This document shows positions 45,670-59,907 of a DNA stretch of 64,000 nucleotides, in pieces. The position numbers and the translations under genes are program-made. Each line of letters opens with the position of its first letter. The first letter of the stretch is position 1. The notes below the pieces were generated by a model, which searched no databases, had not been told where the DNA came from, and was given only the letters and a program-made list of their open reading frames with translations. Source of the DNA: Glandiceps talaboti (taxonomy: Eukaryota; Hemichordata; Enteropneusta; Spengelidae); assembly GCF_964340395.1 (NCBI RefSeq), contig NC_135556.1:5340001-5404000 (forward strand). Reading direction: 5' to 3'.

Positions 45670-48556
45670 TATGTATCTGTATTTTATCATTTATCTGACA
45701 TATCTATACAGACATTTGGGGATCATTACTGTGATGAAGTGGGGTTGACCCAAGTCAAGGCAATAGTGCGCCCATCATCCGTCTGGTTTTTTTTTGTAGA
45801 TTCTAGCAAGAGAATTATATTAACTAATGAAGAATCTATTGTGATCGTAGGTGTGGGGAACAAACAATGCCTTTAAAAAATGTCAGCATGGTAGCATTGT
45901 TCTTACTGTTAATTCTGAGACTTGTCTGACAGCACTAGCATTTTAACACATTTTTTTGAAATATTTCAACGCGGGAGGAGCATGTTTTAGAGAAAGGAAA
46001 TTGAGGGAAGGAAACTATTTAGAAAACGCAATGGGGGGGGGGGGACAGGCTGGGCTTGATTTCGCCTGGTCTCCCCCAGTAATTACGATAGGCTCTCTAA
46101 ACTAAATGCTATCATCAGAAAACACCACTAATGTTAACCATACATTCTCGCCAGACGACTGTCCTACTGAGTTGTCGCACGAAACAGAAGGGCACCTCTA
46201 GTGCTGAAGAGCGAGAATTTAGAGAACGGAAAATTATGTGAACGTCGCTAGTGGGCGGTATTCTGATGGTTATGAACTTTGTGAATACCGCCGGTTCAAC
46301 AAAACGAAAAATAAAAACACTTATGTTGTCTTAAAGGGAAACGATGCATGGCTTTAAGACCACAATAGTTATTGGTGCTGGGCTAAAAGGGCTACATGCA
46401 CGAGTCACAATAGTCCAAACAAGTTGAGTTTAAATGCAAAATACTGCTATAATATGCCACATCATGTGCGATAGCATTGGAATAATATATTGTCATAGTA
46501 AATTGAAATAATGAAATAAATAATATTTAATACTGGATAGTTCTTTAAGACTAAGTATATAAACACTTGTCTCCCAAGAAGTCCAGTGAGGGCCATCTCC
46601 ATTAATGGATTTATACTAGTGTATTGATTCAGTACAAACAACCATTGGAAACACATATACTTTAAAACCAGATGCTTTTAATACTATGCTTTTTAAACCT
46701 TGATTAAAATGACCAAATGAACATTATAGACAACACAGTATAATTAAGATAAATTCCCAAAGACCATAAATAATAATTGGACGTAACAGCGCCCTCTTTG
46801 TTACATTATATCGTTTCATAGAATAATAACAGTAGGGCTTCGATTCCCAAACGATTTCAACCACGATGATGACCAGCCAAGTAGGTGCCTTTCCATAAAA
46901 CACTAGGTTTTCTATATATATTCATTATTCTTTGTGTAACTTGAAAATGATAAATAATTCAAATCAGCTTGAGACACCACTATCACTAGACAGTTAGACA
47001 AACTCTTTCATTCAAGAAGTTCACATATTAAGGAATTCAAAACCAAAATAGGGTTGTAGGATCATACACAGATATAAAATAGTGTTTTATTGAATTACAA
47101 AGAGAAAATGAATACGGTCACAACAGTTCGCCCTCTGCAGAAATGATGGTGTGAAGCCCACCCAGGGAATAGATGTGTAAAGGTTATCATCTATTGTAAC
47201 CTAGGCATCAAAGATATTGTACTCTACAATGCAATGGTATTCTATAAAAAAAAAGCATCTATAGATGCAGCACAATTTGGTTTTATTATTCTCTATAATG
47301 GTAAAGTTGTAAACAAAAGTTTCAAGAATGCTTACTGTTCACATCTACCAGCTAAACTGTGTATAGTTTTAAATTGCCTTGATGTTGTGTGAAATAGAAA
47401 CATTTGCGTAACCTATATGGCATATAAAACTGGAGCACAGCCCACGTTTCTACATATCTCAACCTAACCAACAATTGACAGCCTTGTCAATCACGGGGAT
47501 GTCTCGCTGTATAAAGTTCATAATCGAACACAATGTTACCTCTGTAACGCCATCCACCTCCAAGGAACCCTAACTAGCAACGTCTCAATCCTTAGTTGGA
47601 AATGTTTATGCCTTAGATTTATAATGTAAATTAATGTCATATCATTAGACTAATAAAAGACAGGTTGGGACGTAATTATGTGAGGAGATGAATGTTAGAA
47701 GTCAGCATATCATTCTAATCAATCTGATAAAATTGTGATGAAAAAAACAGTTCTCTTGACATGTGACATACAACAAATATTGGCAGACGATTTAAGGAGG
47801 AGAGAAATGCGAAACATATAATACATTATGCATAATGACACAAAAGTGACACTTTATTAACTTTAAGTTGATGAAGAATTGAACTAATTCAAGCCACAAC
47901 ATGTTTTCCCTGAGCATGCTTACCTTAAATGGTAAGATAACACAATTTCTAAGTAATAAACAAAGATCTTTGGCGCCTAAACACGGGTATAAATTAGAAA
48001 CATAATCTAAATGTACACACTCAAAAGTTAAAGAGGTGATCATTATGTGATGAGATATGTTATTGGTACCAATAAGTCATGATAAATAGTCAAAAGACAA
48101 GACAGGACAATGAATACTTGTTGTTAATTATAATCTTTACATCGTTTTTAACACAATTTCAAGTCAAGACTTGTCTTTTCAAGACAAATTGTCAACGGCC
48201 AAACATCAATTAACTTTGTATGACTTTAGTGTAATGATAAAAAAGCAACATAAATCAAAGTAACTTCAATCAACAAACGAAATGCAAATAAAAAACAAGA
48301 AACAGAGGGATTAGGACGTGTGCAACACAGAAATCGTTGTTATTTCGGAAGGATACATAATTGAGACCGAAGATGACGAAATGTTGCCCGTGCATTCATA
48401 TAAACAAATTACCTCATCAGTTGACAAAAGATTTCAAATAGGACGTTTCTCTTATGAAGAGTTGACTAATATATCCATTTTCAGCTACCTAGAGGATTCA
48501 ATTACTTCTGCTTTAATAAGCAGTCGGTTATGTGTAGTATTCTAGACATTGTGAAA

Positions 48557-49311
48557 TCTGGTATCGATGTAAAGTTTAGGTACCTTGATTATGGATAGGT
48601 TTTTTGTTTGCATTCAGTTGTGTTATCTTACAAAAGGATAGAGAGTGTTTTATTGTGTGATAAAAAGTGTGATTAAGAGGCATTTAGTTCGTTAAACAAT
48701 TTGTACCAAGAACGAATCGAGCCAAAAACGATAATGTCAATCTGACCTTTATACAGCCATTATTTGTAGTACAGAAAGAACATTAACATTTGACTACAGA
48801 TGCAAAATGTCTTGATAATACGATCTCTAGTCATATTTAGTTGTCTTCCTTTATACGCTATATTCGTTCAGAACAAGTCTTCGTAGAAGACACACCCCTT
48901 CAAATAATTTACTTCTATGTGACTGAATGGCCACATGATTTAAAAGAAATTGGTGGCAACAAATAAATACTATAAGGTGTCTGATAATGCAATAATTGAA
49001 CCTGACGATCAGAGTCAAGACCAAAGGTCAATGTCTCAAAAGAAAGTTTGACACTTGAATGTAGTCTCTATGTATTAACGTTTTTGAGTTATGTGGTAAA
49101 TCATAATTGTTCACTACAAATATGAATGCCATTGAGTAAAAAGTCATATGAGCACGAAAAATAATGAATGTTTATCTTGTTCTGCATTTTAGTATATATA
49201 TACATGATCTAAGAGACATTAGCCACACGTAATTGCTACGAAGTGTCTGTAATTGTGATAGTCAAACCTGTAGGTCAAGTAATGATCAATGGTGACTCAT
49301 GTAAGAAAGCT
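48557..49311. other. Spacer between the two duplicates
   Basis: 755 bp of single-copy AT-rich DNA; nothing recognised. Confidence 0.55.
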
Positions 49312-52300
49312 TTAGCCGACCGACCGATCTATAATTTCTAATCAGTTAAGATTATAAATATAGAATTTAAGTAAGGCGACCCAATCAGCAAACCAAAAGT
49401 CTGCCTTTTTGAGAAACCAGCGGCCAAATTTAAGATTGCATATTTGCGCTGTAGGTGATAGTGGCTTTTCAGTACAGACATATTTCAAAAAGCTCCTAAA
49501 ACCTGTCGATTTCGTAATACGTCGTTCAACGCCAATTCGTGCATTGACGTATTGTTATACAGTGTGTTTCAAATTCTATGACAGGACAGTGCTATCTGTC
49601 TTGTAACACAGATCAGTTTGAGAACCAAAGTTTAAGAACAATACTCCTACGATCGAGAGAGACCATTTGTTCAAGACCCGATCCTATTAAACAGTAAAAT
49701 TACAAAAACAAAAGCAGGCGAAATCTATATGAAAGAAGAATTTGGCATGGTTGCAAAGGAGCTAATGTGGTGAATTAGGATTTTCAATTTCTATGGAATG
49801 GTCAACTTTGCGGACGCTTTGATTGTAAGAATTTATCATCCTTACAGACAATTTTTATTACAGCAACTGTTAAAATGATTTATCACAATCAGCTACCCTT
49901 TTGTGCCTAAAAACAAAAGCACGGCAATAAACTCCAAAAATTAATAATGATAGGGTTGAATTCAATTGAATTGAAATTATTTCACCAGGAAATGAAAACA
50001 AAATATATATTCTTTGAAAGTAATACAAAACAGAATTCTTGTGAGGGTAATGGAAATAATTCCCAAGGAACTAATCAAAGTTCATGTATCAAACGTTCAT
50101 GAAAATTACGGCTAATTTGGGGTACGAGATGATGCAGCAAAATGCATCTCCTGCGAGTAGTGATGGAGATTATGTCGGTGGAAAATTTATAAATATACAC
50201 AGAAATTATGGGTCTATGTATATAATAAGTATCTGTATTTTATCATTTATCTGACTTATCTATACAGACATTGGGGATAATGTGATGAAGTGGGGTTGAC
50301 CCCAGTCAAGGCAATAGTGCGCCCATCAGCCATCTAGTTTTTTGGGTAGATTCTAGCAAGGGAATTATATTAACTAATGAGGAATCCATTGTGATGGTAG
50401 GAGTGGGAGATAAACAATGCCTTTAAAACTGTCAATATGGTAGCAGTGTTAATTAACCGTTAATTCTGAGACTTGTCTGACAACATTTTAACACATTTTT
50501 TGAAATATTTCAACGGGGGGAGGAGCAGGTTTCAGAGAAAGGAAATTGAGGGAAGGAAACTGTTTAGAAAACGGAATCGTGGGGGGGGGGGGGGGGAGAA
50601 TCACATTTCCGGCGCACTTAACCAGGCCGGGCTTGATTTCGCCTGGTCTCCCCCTGTAATTACGATAGGCCCTCTAAACTAAATGCTATCATCAGAAAAC
50701 AACACTGATGTTTACCATACAGTCTCGCCTGACGACTGTCCTGAGTTGTCGCAGGAAACAGAAGGGCACCTCTAGTGCTGAAGAAAGAGAACGGAAAATT
50801 ACTTGAATGTCACTAGCGGGCGGTATTCTGATGGTTATCAACTTTGTGAAGTTAGGTTAAACCGCCGATTCAACAAAACAAAAAAATAAAAACACTGTTA
50901 TGTGTGTCTTAAAGGGAAAAGATGGCTTAAAGACCACAATAATTGTTGATGCTGGGCTAAAATGGCTACATGCACGAGTCACAATAGTCCAAACAAGTTG
51001 AGTTTAAACATAGATTTAAATGCAAAACACTGCTATAATATGCCACATCATGTGCAATAGCATTGGAATAATATATTGTTATAGTAAATTAAAATAATAA
51101 AATAAATTATATTTATTAATATTGGATAGTTCTTTAAGACTAATTATATAAACACTTGTCTCCCAAGAAGTCCAGTGAGTGCCATCTCCATTAATGGATT
51201 TGTACTCGTGTATTGATTCAGTACAAACAACCCTTGGAAACACATATACTTTAAAACAAGATGATTTTAATACTATGCATTTTAAACCTTGATTAAAATG
51301 ACCAAATGAACAATATAGACAACACTGTATGACTAAGATAAATTACCAATGACCATAAATAATAATTGGACGTAACAGCGCCCTCTTTGTTACATTATAT
51401 CGTTTCATAGAATAATAACAGTAGGGCTTCGATTCCCAAACGATTTCAACCACGATGATGACCAGCCAAGTAGGTGCCTTTCCATAAAACACTAGGTTTT
51501 CTATATATATTCATTATTCTTTGTGTAACTTGAAAATGATAAATAATTCAAATCATTAAAATCACAGCTTGAGACAACACTATCACTAGACAGTTAGACA
51601 AACTCTTTCATCCGAGACGTTCACATATTTAGGAATTCAAAACCAAAATAGGCTTTGTAGGATCATACACAGATATAAAATAGTGTTTTATTGAATTACA
51701 AAGCGAAAATGAATATGGTCACAACAGTTCGCCCTATGCAGAAATGATGTTGTGAAGCCCACCCAGGGAATAGATGTGTAAAGGTTATCATCTATTGTAA
51801 CCTAGGCATCAAAGATATTGTACTCTACAATAATGCAATGGTACGGTATTCTATAAAAAAGCATCTATAGATGCAGCATAATTTGGTTTTATTATTCTCA
51901 ATAATGGTAAATTTTTTACAAAAGTGTTTCAAGAATGCTTACTGTTCACATCTTCCAGCTAAACTGTGTATAGTTTTAAAATGCCTTGATGTGTGAAATA
52001 GAAACATTTGCCTAACCTATGGCATATAAAACTGGAGCACAGCCCACGTTTCTACATATCTCGACCTAACCAACAATTGACAACCTTGTCCATCACGGGG
52101 ATGTCTCGCTGTATAAAGTTCATAATCGAACCATGTGCACAGTGTTACCTCTGTAACGCCACCCGCCTCCATATTATTAGACTAATAAAAGACTGGTTGG
52201 GACGTAATTATGAGGAGATGAATGCTAGAAGTGAACATTTCATTCTAATCAATCTGATAAAATTGTGATGAAAAAAACAGTTCTCTTGACATATGACATA

Positions 52301-53112
52301 CAACAAATATTGGCACACGATTTAAGGAGGAGAGAAATGCAAAACGTATAATACATTATGCATAATGTCACAAAAGTGACACTTTATTAACTTTAATTTG
52401 AAGAAGAATTCAACTAGTTCAAGCCACAACATGTTTTCCCTGAGCAGGCTTAGCTTAAATGGTAAGATAACACAATTTCTAATTAGCAGACAAAGATCTT
52501 TGGCGACTAAAAATAGTATAAATTAGAAACATAATCTAAATGTACACACTCAAAAGTTAAAGAGGTGATCATTATGTGATGAGATATGTTATTGGTACCA
52601 ATAAGTCATGATAAATAGTCAAAAGACAAGACAGGACAATGAATAATTGTTGTTAATCATAATATTTACATCGTTTTTAACACAATTTCAAGTCAAGACT
52701 TGTCTTTGCAAGACAAATCGTCAACGACCAAACATCAATTAACTTTGTATGACTTTAGTGTAATGATAAAAAACAACATAAATCAAAGTAACGTCAATGA
52801 ACAAACCAAATGCAAAAAACACAACAAACAGAGGGATTAGGACGTGTGTAACACAGAAATCGTTGTTATTTCTGAATGATAAACTAGAACGTTTATTTTG
52901 AAATCTTCGTATATAATTGAGACCGAAGATGACGAAATGTTGCCCGTGCATTCATATAAACAAATTACCTCATCAGTTGACAAAAGATTTCAAATAGGAT
53001 GTTTCTCTTATGAAGAGTTGACTAATATATCCATTTTCAGCTATCTAGAGGATTCAATTACTTCTGCTTTAATAAGCAGTCGGTTATGTGTAGTATTCTA
53101 AACATTGTGAAA
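49312..53112 (+). repeat. Direct segmental duplication, copy 2
   Basis: Begins TTAGCCGACCGACCGATC and ends ACATTGTGAAA, matching copy 1. It lacks the 3.7-kb and 1.1-kb blocks and a further ~70 bp (the part of copy 1 around 47570-47635). A poly-G run at 50581-50597 marks a hypermutable spot shared with copy 1 (46031). Confidence 0.9.
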
Positions 53113-53758
53113 CAAATTGAAACAGTTGAACGCATTGGGAGAGTCAAGGGAGTTTCCTGTTTCCCAAGAATCATTAATGAAGGCACCGATTATAACATGA
53201 GTACTTTCGCCTTATATACACAAAAAGACTCACTAGATAAACACTAGTAGAAAAAATAGTACAGTTTACGACATTTTCCGTACTATAGTTCAGATTGAGT
53301 TCAATTCTGTACTTTTATGCTGATGAGGTGGACGTTTCTGTACTTTCCCATTAGCGCCTGTCTAATCGGATTATACTCGATCTGAAAAATAGTTCAGATT
53401 GCGAGTCGGAAGTGATTTGAATACATTTGCATTTAGTTCAGAATATATTCATGAGTTCACCCCCATAACCGGGCAGTAAACAAATGAATATTCAAATCTA
53501 TCTCGCCTGCATGTGATTCAAGGCGTGTACACTAATTGTTTGACCCACAGAAAACTAACAGTAACACTATTTAGTTAGTTAGTTGTCTGTGTTTGACCAC
53601 ATGAAGGCGGAGGGGGAGGGTGCAAAAGAAAAGGGTTACACACATGTACAGTGTATGATATGATGAGAGCTACATTTAATGTACATGTACATACGAACTG
53701 ACATGTATACGTACATGTACAACTACGCTAGCATGTAAACGTTAGCAAAAACTCTTAC
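53113..53758. other. Non-coding region
   Basis: No gene or element recognised. Confidence 0.5.
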
Positions 53759-53802
53759 TACTACCTCAGACCACTAAAATACTAGAGTGGTCTGAGCTAC
53801 TA
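53759..53802. mobile_element. 34-bp hairpin element with TACTA on both sides
   Basis: The body (53764-53797) starts CCTCAGACCACTA and ends GAGTGGTCTGAGC, an almost perfect palindrome. TACTA flanks each side (53759-53763, 53798-53802), though the flank is itself a (TAC)n run. The ends equal those of the 99-bp element at 20073. Confidence 0.7.
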
Positions 53803-54953
53803 CTACTTGCAAAAAGTATTTACAAGCATTTCCATGTAGGTCAATGAAATATCACCTATGTGGGTTATACTTCAATAGTCGGTCAAACAGCGTAAAGGTC
53901 TACATTCTACAATGATAAATACATTCGATGTTAGTCAAAGAGGACAACAATGACAGACATGATTGTTCAACTCGGTGCGATCTAATATGAATTCACGGTG
54001 TATATTTGGTTACGTCGCCTTTGAATTGATGATGATGACGACTCGTCCGACCTAGACTGTTCTGGTCCAGTTTCAAGTGAAAGTCAGAATTATCACGGTG
54101 CCATTGATTATACTAACTCGCCCACTCTAGTCTCTATGACTTCATTAGCCCCAAAATGCAAGAACTTAATAATGGTATTGTAAATCGAAGTTCATGCATG
54201 CTCTGACTGTCGCCTGTTTTTTGTTTTCTTACATTTTATACAATTTTGAATTGTTAGCTTTGTATTTCCTGCATTAATGTTGAAAACTGGTCTTTTTACT
54301 GTGCGTCTTCAATGCGCAGGTAAAATAGTGTGTTAATCTAGCATCGTGAGTACGCGCTCGCTTATGGTTTTGCATACCTTGGACTGCCTGTCATTCAGTA
54401 TTGTTTTAGCCTACAATTTATTTCTAAAGAAAAATGGTCTGTAAAGGGACTGCTTTAGTTGTCACAGTGCCTTTGTGGATTTATAAATCGATTTATGACA
54501 AGTGAGTCTACCTATTTTTTTTCCGACCCACTCAGTCAAGGAGTGCGATACACCAATCACCGTGTATTTAGCTTTGTATACAGTGTATGGATAATAGCAA
54601 GTTTCGGGACTGAAAAATCATAAATTGTTTGTTAGACTTATTTTTTATTCAATGTAATCTGGGTTGATTGGGAATTTTCAGATATCAGGATTTAAACCTC
54701 GGATTTCAACTCAGAAAGGCTATATTTTTTGCCTCAGTCTGAATTATATTAGTAGAACTCTCACCAACGTTCCCAATGTGAAGTGATCTGAAAGTTGGTG
54801 AGAGGTCCTCACGTTGGATTGCAGCACTGCATGTTCTTGCCGAGAAGATAAAGAGGTGTGGTAATTATGGTTTAAAACTGACTTTTACAAACGCCAGTCG
54901 TGTAGGGTCTATGATTTTTTATGTTGTGGATGAATGCGGCACTTTGATTTGAA
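53803..54953. other. Non-coding region
   Basis: No gene or element recognised. Confidence 0.5.
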
Positions 54954-55034
54954 CCTCAGACCACTATAATAGGAACAGACTAGAATCGCTTTTTGTTTTA
55001 GGTGTGAATGGGGCTCTAAACCCATCTTCTCTGT
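54954..55034. mobile_element. Truncated copy of the 99-bp MITE family
   Basis: Starts CCTCAGACCACTA and contains ACAGACTAGAA, TTTTAGGTGTGAATGG and GCTCTAAACCCATC, matching the reverse complement of 20073-20171. The far end is missing. Confidence 0.75.
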
Positions 55035-55186
55035 CGTGCATGGTTACCCTTCAAACCTGCTTCAAGCCGAACGTTGTGCAAAACGATACTTCGTGTCTTT
55101 ACGGTTTTTTTTTGCAATTCTGTTTTAGTGGCCTGAGTCTGAACAAGTGTTCATACAGTACAGCAAAGTCCCACCAACAAAATCCA

Positions 55187-55678
55187 TAGCAATAGATGCA
55201 GGAAAACCTCAGTATGGGCGACGGTGAAATCATGGTGTTAATTCTAAAACTTTTGAAAGCAAGAACATATGTTTGTGCAACTTTTGTATTAAAACCATAC
55301 CATTCCAATTCAAGGACAACGATTTTGTTCAGAAATGGTGGTAGGACTATAATCCTTCCTACCTCCTTCCTTCCTACCTCCATAGTTCAAAACCGCTGAT
55401 CGTAACTGCATGGTACAGCGCATCTACATTTATAGCAATAGATGCAGGAAAACCTCAGTATGGGCGACGGTGAAATCATGGTGTTAATTCTAAAACTTTT
55501 GAAAGCAAGAACATATGTTTGTGCAACTTTTGTATTAAAACCATACCATTCCAATTCAAGGACAACGATTTTGTTCAGAAATGGTGGTAGGACTATAATC
55601 CTTCCTACCTCCTTCCTTCCTACCTCCATAGTTCAAAACCGCTGATCGTAACTGCATGGTACAGCGCATCTACATTTA
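55187..55678. repeat. Perfect 246-bp tandem duplication
   Basis: 55187-55432 and 55433-55678 appear identical base for base. Each has a CCTTCCTACCTCC stretch near its right end. No gene is recognised. Identity suggests a very recent event, or an assembly join of two haplotypes. Confidence 0.9.
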
Positions 55679-58600
55679 TTTCTGAGTTACGGAGGGCATT
55701 ATTTGATAAGTACTCAATTCGTCCCTGTATTAGATCTTGTATAGTCATAATATTACAAAGATATGTGATTGTTGTGATCATTTCATTTGCTCATTATGTA
55801 TTCAAGTGTAGTCAAATTTTCTTAGGTGTATGAGCAACTTTACTTCACCAATAAATTCTACTTTCTCACGAGTATTGTAAAATAACATGGCTATAATATG
55901 ATACCACATAGCACGTTTTAGACGTATTTGCATATCAATGTCATCTTCAAATTTTCTTGAAGAATTCTTCATCCAGATACTCTAACATACCTGCACACCA
56001 AATGTCAGCCCATTCAATCGATTAGTTTTGCGGCTGTCATTCATTTTTACTTTGAATTCTTTTAATTACAAAACAAATGACAGTTTTTGACCCCAAAAAT
56101 GACCAAAAACAGAAAATTGAAAATATCTTGCTGTCATAAACAAATATGAATAGACTTCTCGATAAAATTCCATTTACTCATTGGGAACATCGAACGTACA
56201 ATGTCAAAAAGTCGCACTGGCGCAAAGTATCATGGGAAAACTTCCTTTGGCACACCTCACTTAGGAAATATAGCCGCAACAAAAAAGTTAATACTGGGAT
56301 CATGTCTTTTTAAATTTAGCCTTTACCTTATAGAATAGAAGTATCAAAAGTGTATGCACTAACAAGTATCTGTGGTTTGTGCAAACATGCCAAATCGCTG
56401 ATGATTGTTAAACAACAAAACTTTGCATACCATTGTCATTAATAATTCTACGTTTTACTTCTGAATCAGTTCTAAACACTTACGATTGAAATGATCGTCA
56501 ACGATACGCTGATTTGTAGTTGAGGGTAATTAAAAATATTTTACAATGACGATTTCGACCATTAGCCGATGGAGGTGACCCCAACCAAACCTGTCACAAG
56601 ATGTAAACTTGCACACTTTTTTGTGTCAATATGTCTGTTCTGGTCAGTCTGTTTTGGGAATTTATGGTACATTCACTGTCCCAGTTTTCAGCCAGGGTCA
56701 CGTTATTCGACGATTACTATTTGGATAAACACTGCAAAAAAGTAACACCCGTCATTGTTGCTTAGACATTTTCCTAGGGTCTTTTTCAACATGATTTATA
56801 GTAAGAAGTAACTTTGTTGATGGTGTAGTCACTGAATTTATAATCCTACATCGATGACTTAGTAATTGAACACGCAAATGAATTATCATGAACACTGATC
56901 TACTACCGATCCGACCCTGGGATTCGATCACAATTCATGGCGTCGCTTGCCAGTCTATGTCTTGGTCACGCAAACGTGAACACTCTGATATCTGAAACAC
57001 TTCTTTGCTCCAGATACGCACCTTTTTTCATGGAAAATGTCATATAGTTTGAAGTAAGCTGGGAGAAAATATTAATGAGATATTTGTAGATTTAAATAAG
57101 AGTGAAATGATAGTCAAGTGATTTTGAACCATCTCCGTGTATTTTGCTTTAGCGAAAACACTGACAACTACTAGTATGTGATCGCCGATATTAGTTCTCG
57201 CAAAACCAATATACCACAACATTAGTGTTGAATCTTTTGTACGAATGCCTGAGCATGACAAAATATCCGAAGAAAACAGCGAGGGTTGTTGGCTGAGCCG
57301 GTATCCGAAAATCAAATAAAGTCTGTTTGAAAACTGCGACTGTGAGTGTATAGTTGATGATTCAAGGACGGTTGCCTATTAAAGACACATCGGTTTGTTC
57401 ATGGAGGTAGAAAAGACGTGTTCCTACCTCCATGGTTTGTTCAAAAATGGAGGTAGGCTACCTCGAATATTCAAAGTTATCAGTTTTGAATCTGTGTTGC
57501 TATTGTTGACCATTACTCACATACCAGTCCCTCACCCTCTTAGAAGTACAACTGCGAAACTTCAAAGATTATCTACAAGGTTGTGAACTTTGTAGCAAGC
57601 AAGGTGGGGGTTATAGGAAGGTGTCATCTCTTTGACACTTACAATGTGGTGATTGTTAACTGCCCTCACTTCGTTTTATTTTGTCATTTTTTTAGCTTTA
57701 AGTTGACGACATACCACCTTCCATGCAAAGATTCTGTTTTTAACAAAACCAATAGGTAGAGGTATTATTTGTATTTTTTGTATCGCGTTTAACTTTCAGC
57801 GATACCAATTTTACTGAAGTTCAAATTGGTCATTAGCTGAAATTTTCACACAGCAATCTATTTAAATCCTACCGGCATAAGTATTACAGTGTTGTTGTGT
57901 TAGTTGTCTGTGGTTTTTGCGTAGTAGAAAGTAACAGCACTACGTCCTCTTTGTCCTACATTATCGGCCTGCAAAAGGCATTTCAAGTTCAATTATTTCA
58001 ACTTCTTCTTTGTATAGTGGGTAATGTCAATCAAGGTATGGGTTTATTGATTTCTGTTCATTTCTTGCCACCTGCGAAGGGGTCACGTGAGAATCACTTT
58101 TGACAATGCACATTGCTTGTCCTTATGCCAGGGGACAGTCTTAGTGGTAGAAAAGCAGTAGAGTATGACAGTTAATACAATTAATACCATATACAATTAA
58201 TTTGTAGGTGAGGTTGCGACCAAGTAGGGAAAAATGTCAGTCATTACCAGTGAATGGCTCACACCTAAACGACTACAAACGTTTGTCGAGACTTAAGCTT
58301 ACTGATAAACAGCTAGCTACTCAATGACAACCTAATATACTGCCAAAAACATTCGGCCTTATCAATGGCGACGTACTGACTGCTCGAACTTCTGGACTTA
58401 CTCAAGGCCTCGCCCGGTCGTCAAATTGCAAAGAACAATGAAGAACAGCTGAACACCTTCCTGTGGTCATCTGTTCCTTTCCGTACCGACTCTCAATTGT
58501 TTTGCTGTGTTTACTTGTATATCTTTAATAACAATAGTTTTTTAACTAACACCAATGTTCTTCCACTTTCTTTGCTTTCAAAGTCAGTCACTTACTGTAA

Positions 58601-59344
58601 CAGTTGTAGCTTAACTTGCCAGTCAAAGACAGCCATCCTCAACTGGACACACAGCATGACAACAAAGATATACCAGAAAATCATGACGTTTTGAATCATA
58701 TCATTCGGCCCCCAACCCTGTTTTTGACAATTAAAAAATGCTCTACTACCCATCACAGCCAGTATCAATCAGACTTTTTCCATATATTATATTCCACCCT
58801 AACTTAACCCATATGACCGCCCCATTTATAACTCGTATGTCCGGACATGAACATGATTGGCTTTTCGCTGACCAAGGGGTATGAGACCATATGTGGAAGT
58901 GGGGGATAAGCTTATCAAATATGACCGTAGTTCCATGTAAATTAAAACTTATAGTTATGCTTATAGTCGTTACGTTTTCAGTTTATTGTGGTACCCGCTT
59001 GATGCTTTCTCTGAAGATGCCGACGGGATCAGTCTAAAATTCAGTTCTGGTGTATAAACTACAATGTATCACACATATCATGACTCTCACTATCCAATCC
59101 ATCGGCTATACACAAGGACTATACTGACTGTTTTCTATCCAGCACGAAATAAATTGAGAATACGTGGAACTTATATGTACATGAACAGTAGCTCCGACAA
59201 CTCTGACAAGTCTCTATATACCCCACCAGGCCTCTTTGCTGGAGTTCGCGGAGCGTGTGTTGTCAGTGCTAATCTCGTCTAGTTCCTATCACCGTGTTCC
59301 TAAACAGTATCGTTACCATTTACACCTCCACTCACTAAACTTGG
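55679..59344. other. Non-coding region, several weak repeats
   Basis: 55970-56040 resembles the repeat at 14.8-14.95 kb. At 57402-57450 ATGGAGGTAG and CTACCTCCAT form a ~10-bp inverted pair, with a third ATGGAGGTAGG at 57450. Frames of 60-90 codons here lack domains or splice context. No gene supported. Confidence 0.45.
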
Positions 59345-59392
59345 TTTAGTCATAGAAAATAGAGAGGACCCTCTCTATTGTCTATGGTTTAG
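59345..59392. mobile_element. 38-bp hairpin element with TTTAG target duplication
   Basis: The body (59350-59387) begins TCATAGAAAATAGAGAGG and ends CCTCTCTATTGTCTATGG, palindromic with three mismatches. TTTAG lies at 59345-59349 and 59388-59392. Confidence 0.75.
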
Positions 59393-59907
59393 TTAGATAC
59401 CAATTGGCATCTGGACTAGAGCTAATCACGAGTCCATCACAACGTGCATGCATCATTTTCTGATGTCCGCATTTTGGACATTGAAGTAAATGATTTTACA
59501 TTTCTGAGTCTCATTCTGTATTTTTCCACTGTTCTATATGTGGTAGCTACTACTTTTGGCACAATTAAAAAAAAAAGATGTTACGAAGACGAAAAAAAAT
59601 ATAATCGAGATGCACGATAAACATTTTTGGAAAAAAGTCACATAAATGACTGCAGTATCGATATTTTTAATTGGCATGATTGAAGACTTTAAAAAATGAA
59701 TGATGATAAAAGTGAGATTTTGCCTCAGTGATGGTTTTTCTATACAAGCGATAACATCACGATACCGGGTACTTCACAAACATTATCTCACTGACTTCAA
59801 AACCATAGTGACTAAATCGTTTCATACAATTAGACGGCATGATGTTTTTTACGTCTCGCACAAGCATATATATAGGTTGGGTAGATTTATATGCTACGTT
59901 ATGCCTT
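59393..59907. other. Non-coding region
   Basis: Nothing recognised. Confidence 0.5.

Larger units (their letters stand above)
39931..48556 (+). repeat. Direct segmental duplication, copy 1
   Basis: Three blocks match copy 2 in order: 39931-40497 with 49312-49871, 44234-44571 with 49872-50205, and about 45670-48556 with 50220-53112. By eye identity is about 93-98 percent with many small indels. Copy 1 has two extra pieces, 40498-44233 and about 44572-45669. Edges are TTAACCGACCGACCGATC at the left and ACATTGTGAAA at the right. No reverse transcriptase or transposase is visible inside. Confidence 0.9.

Noticed and set aside
57402-57460. let-7-like small RNA or target cluster (GAGGTAG / CTACCTC)
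   Set aside because: Only the seed-like heptamer matches, in a short inverted repeat; the mature let-7 sequence is absent.
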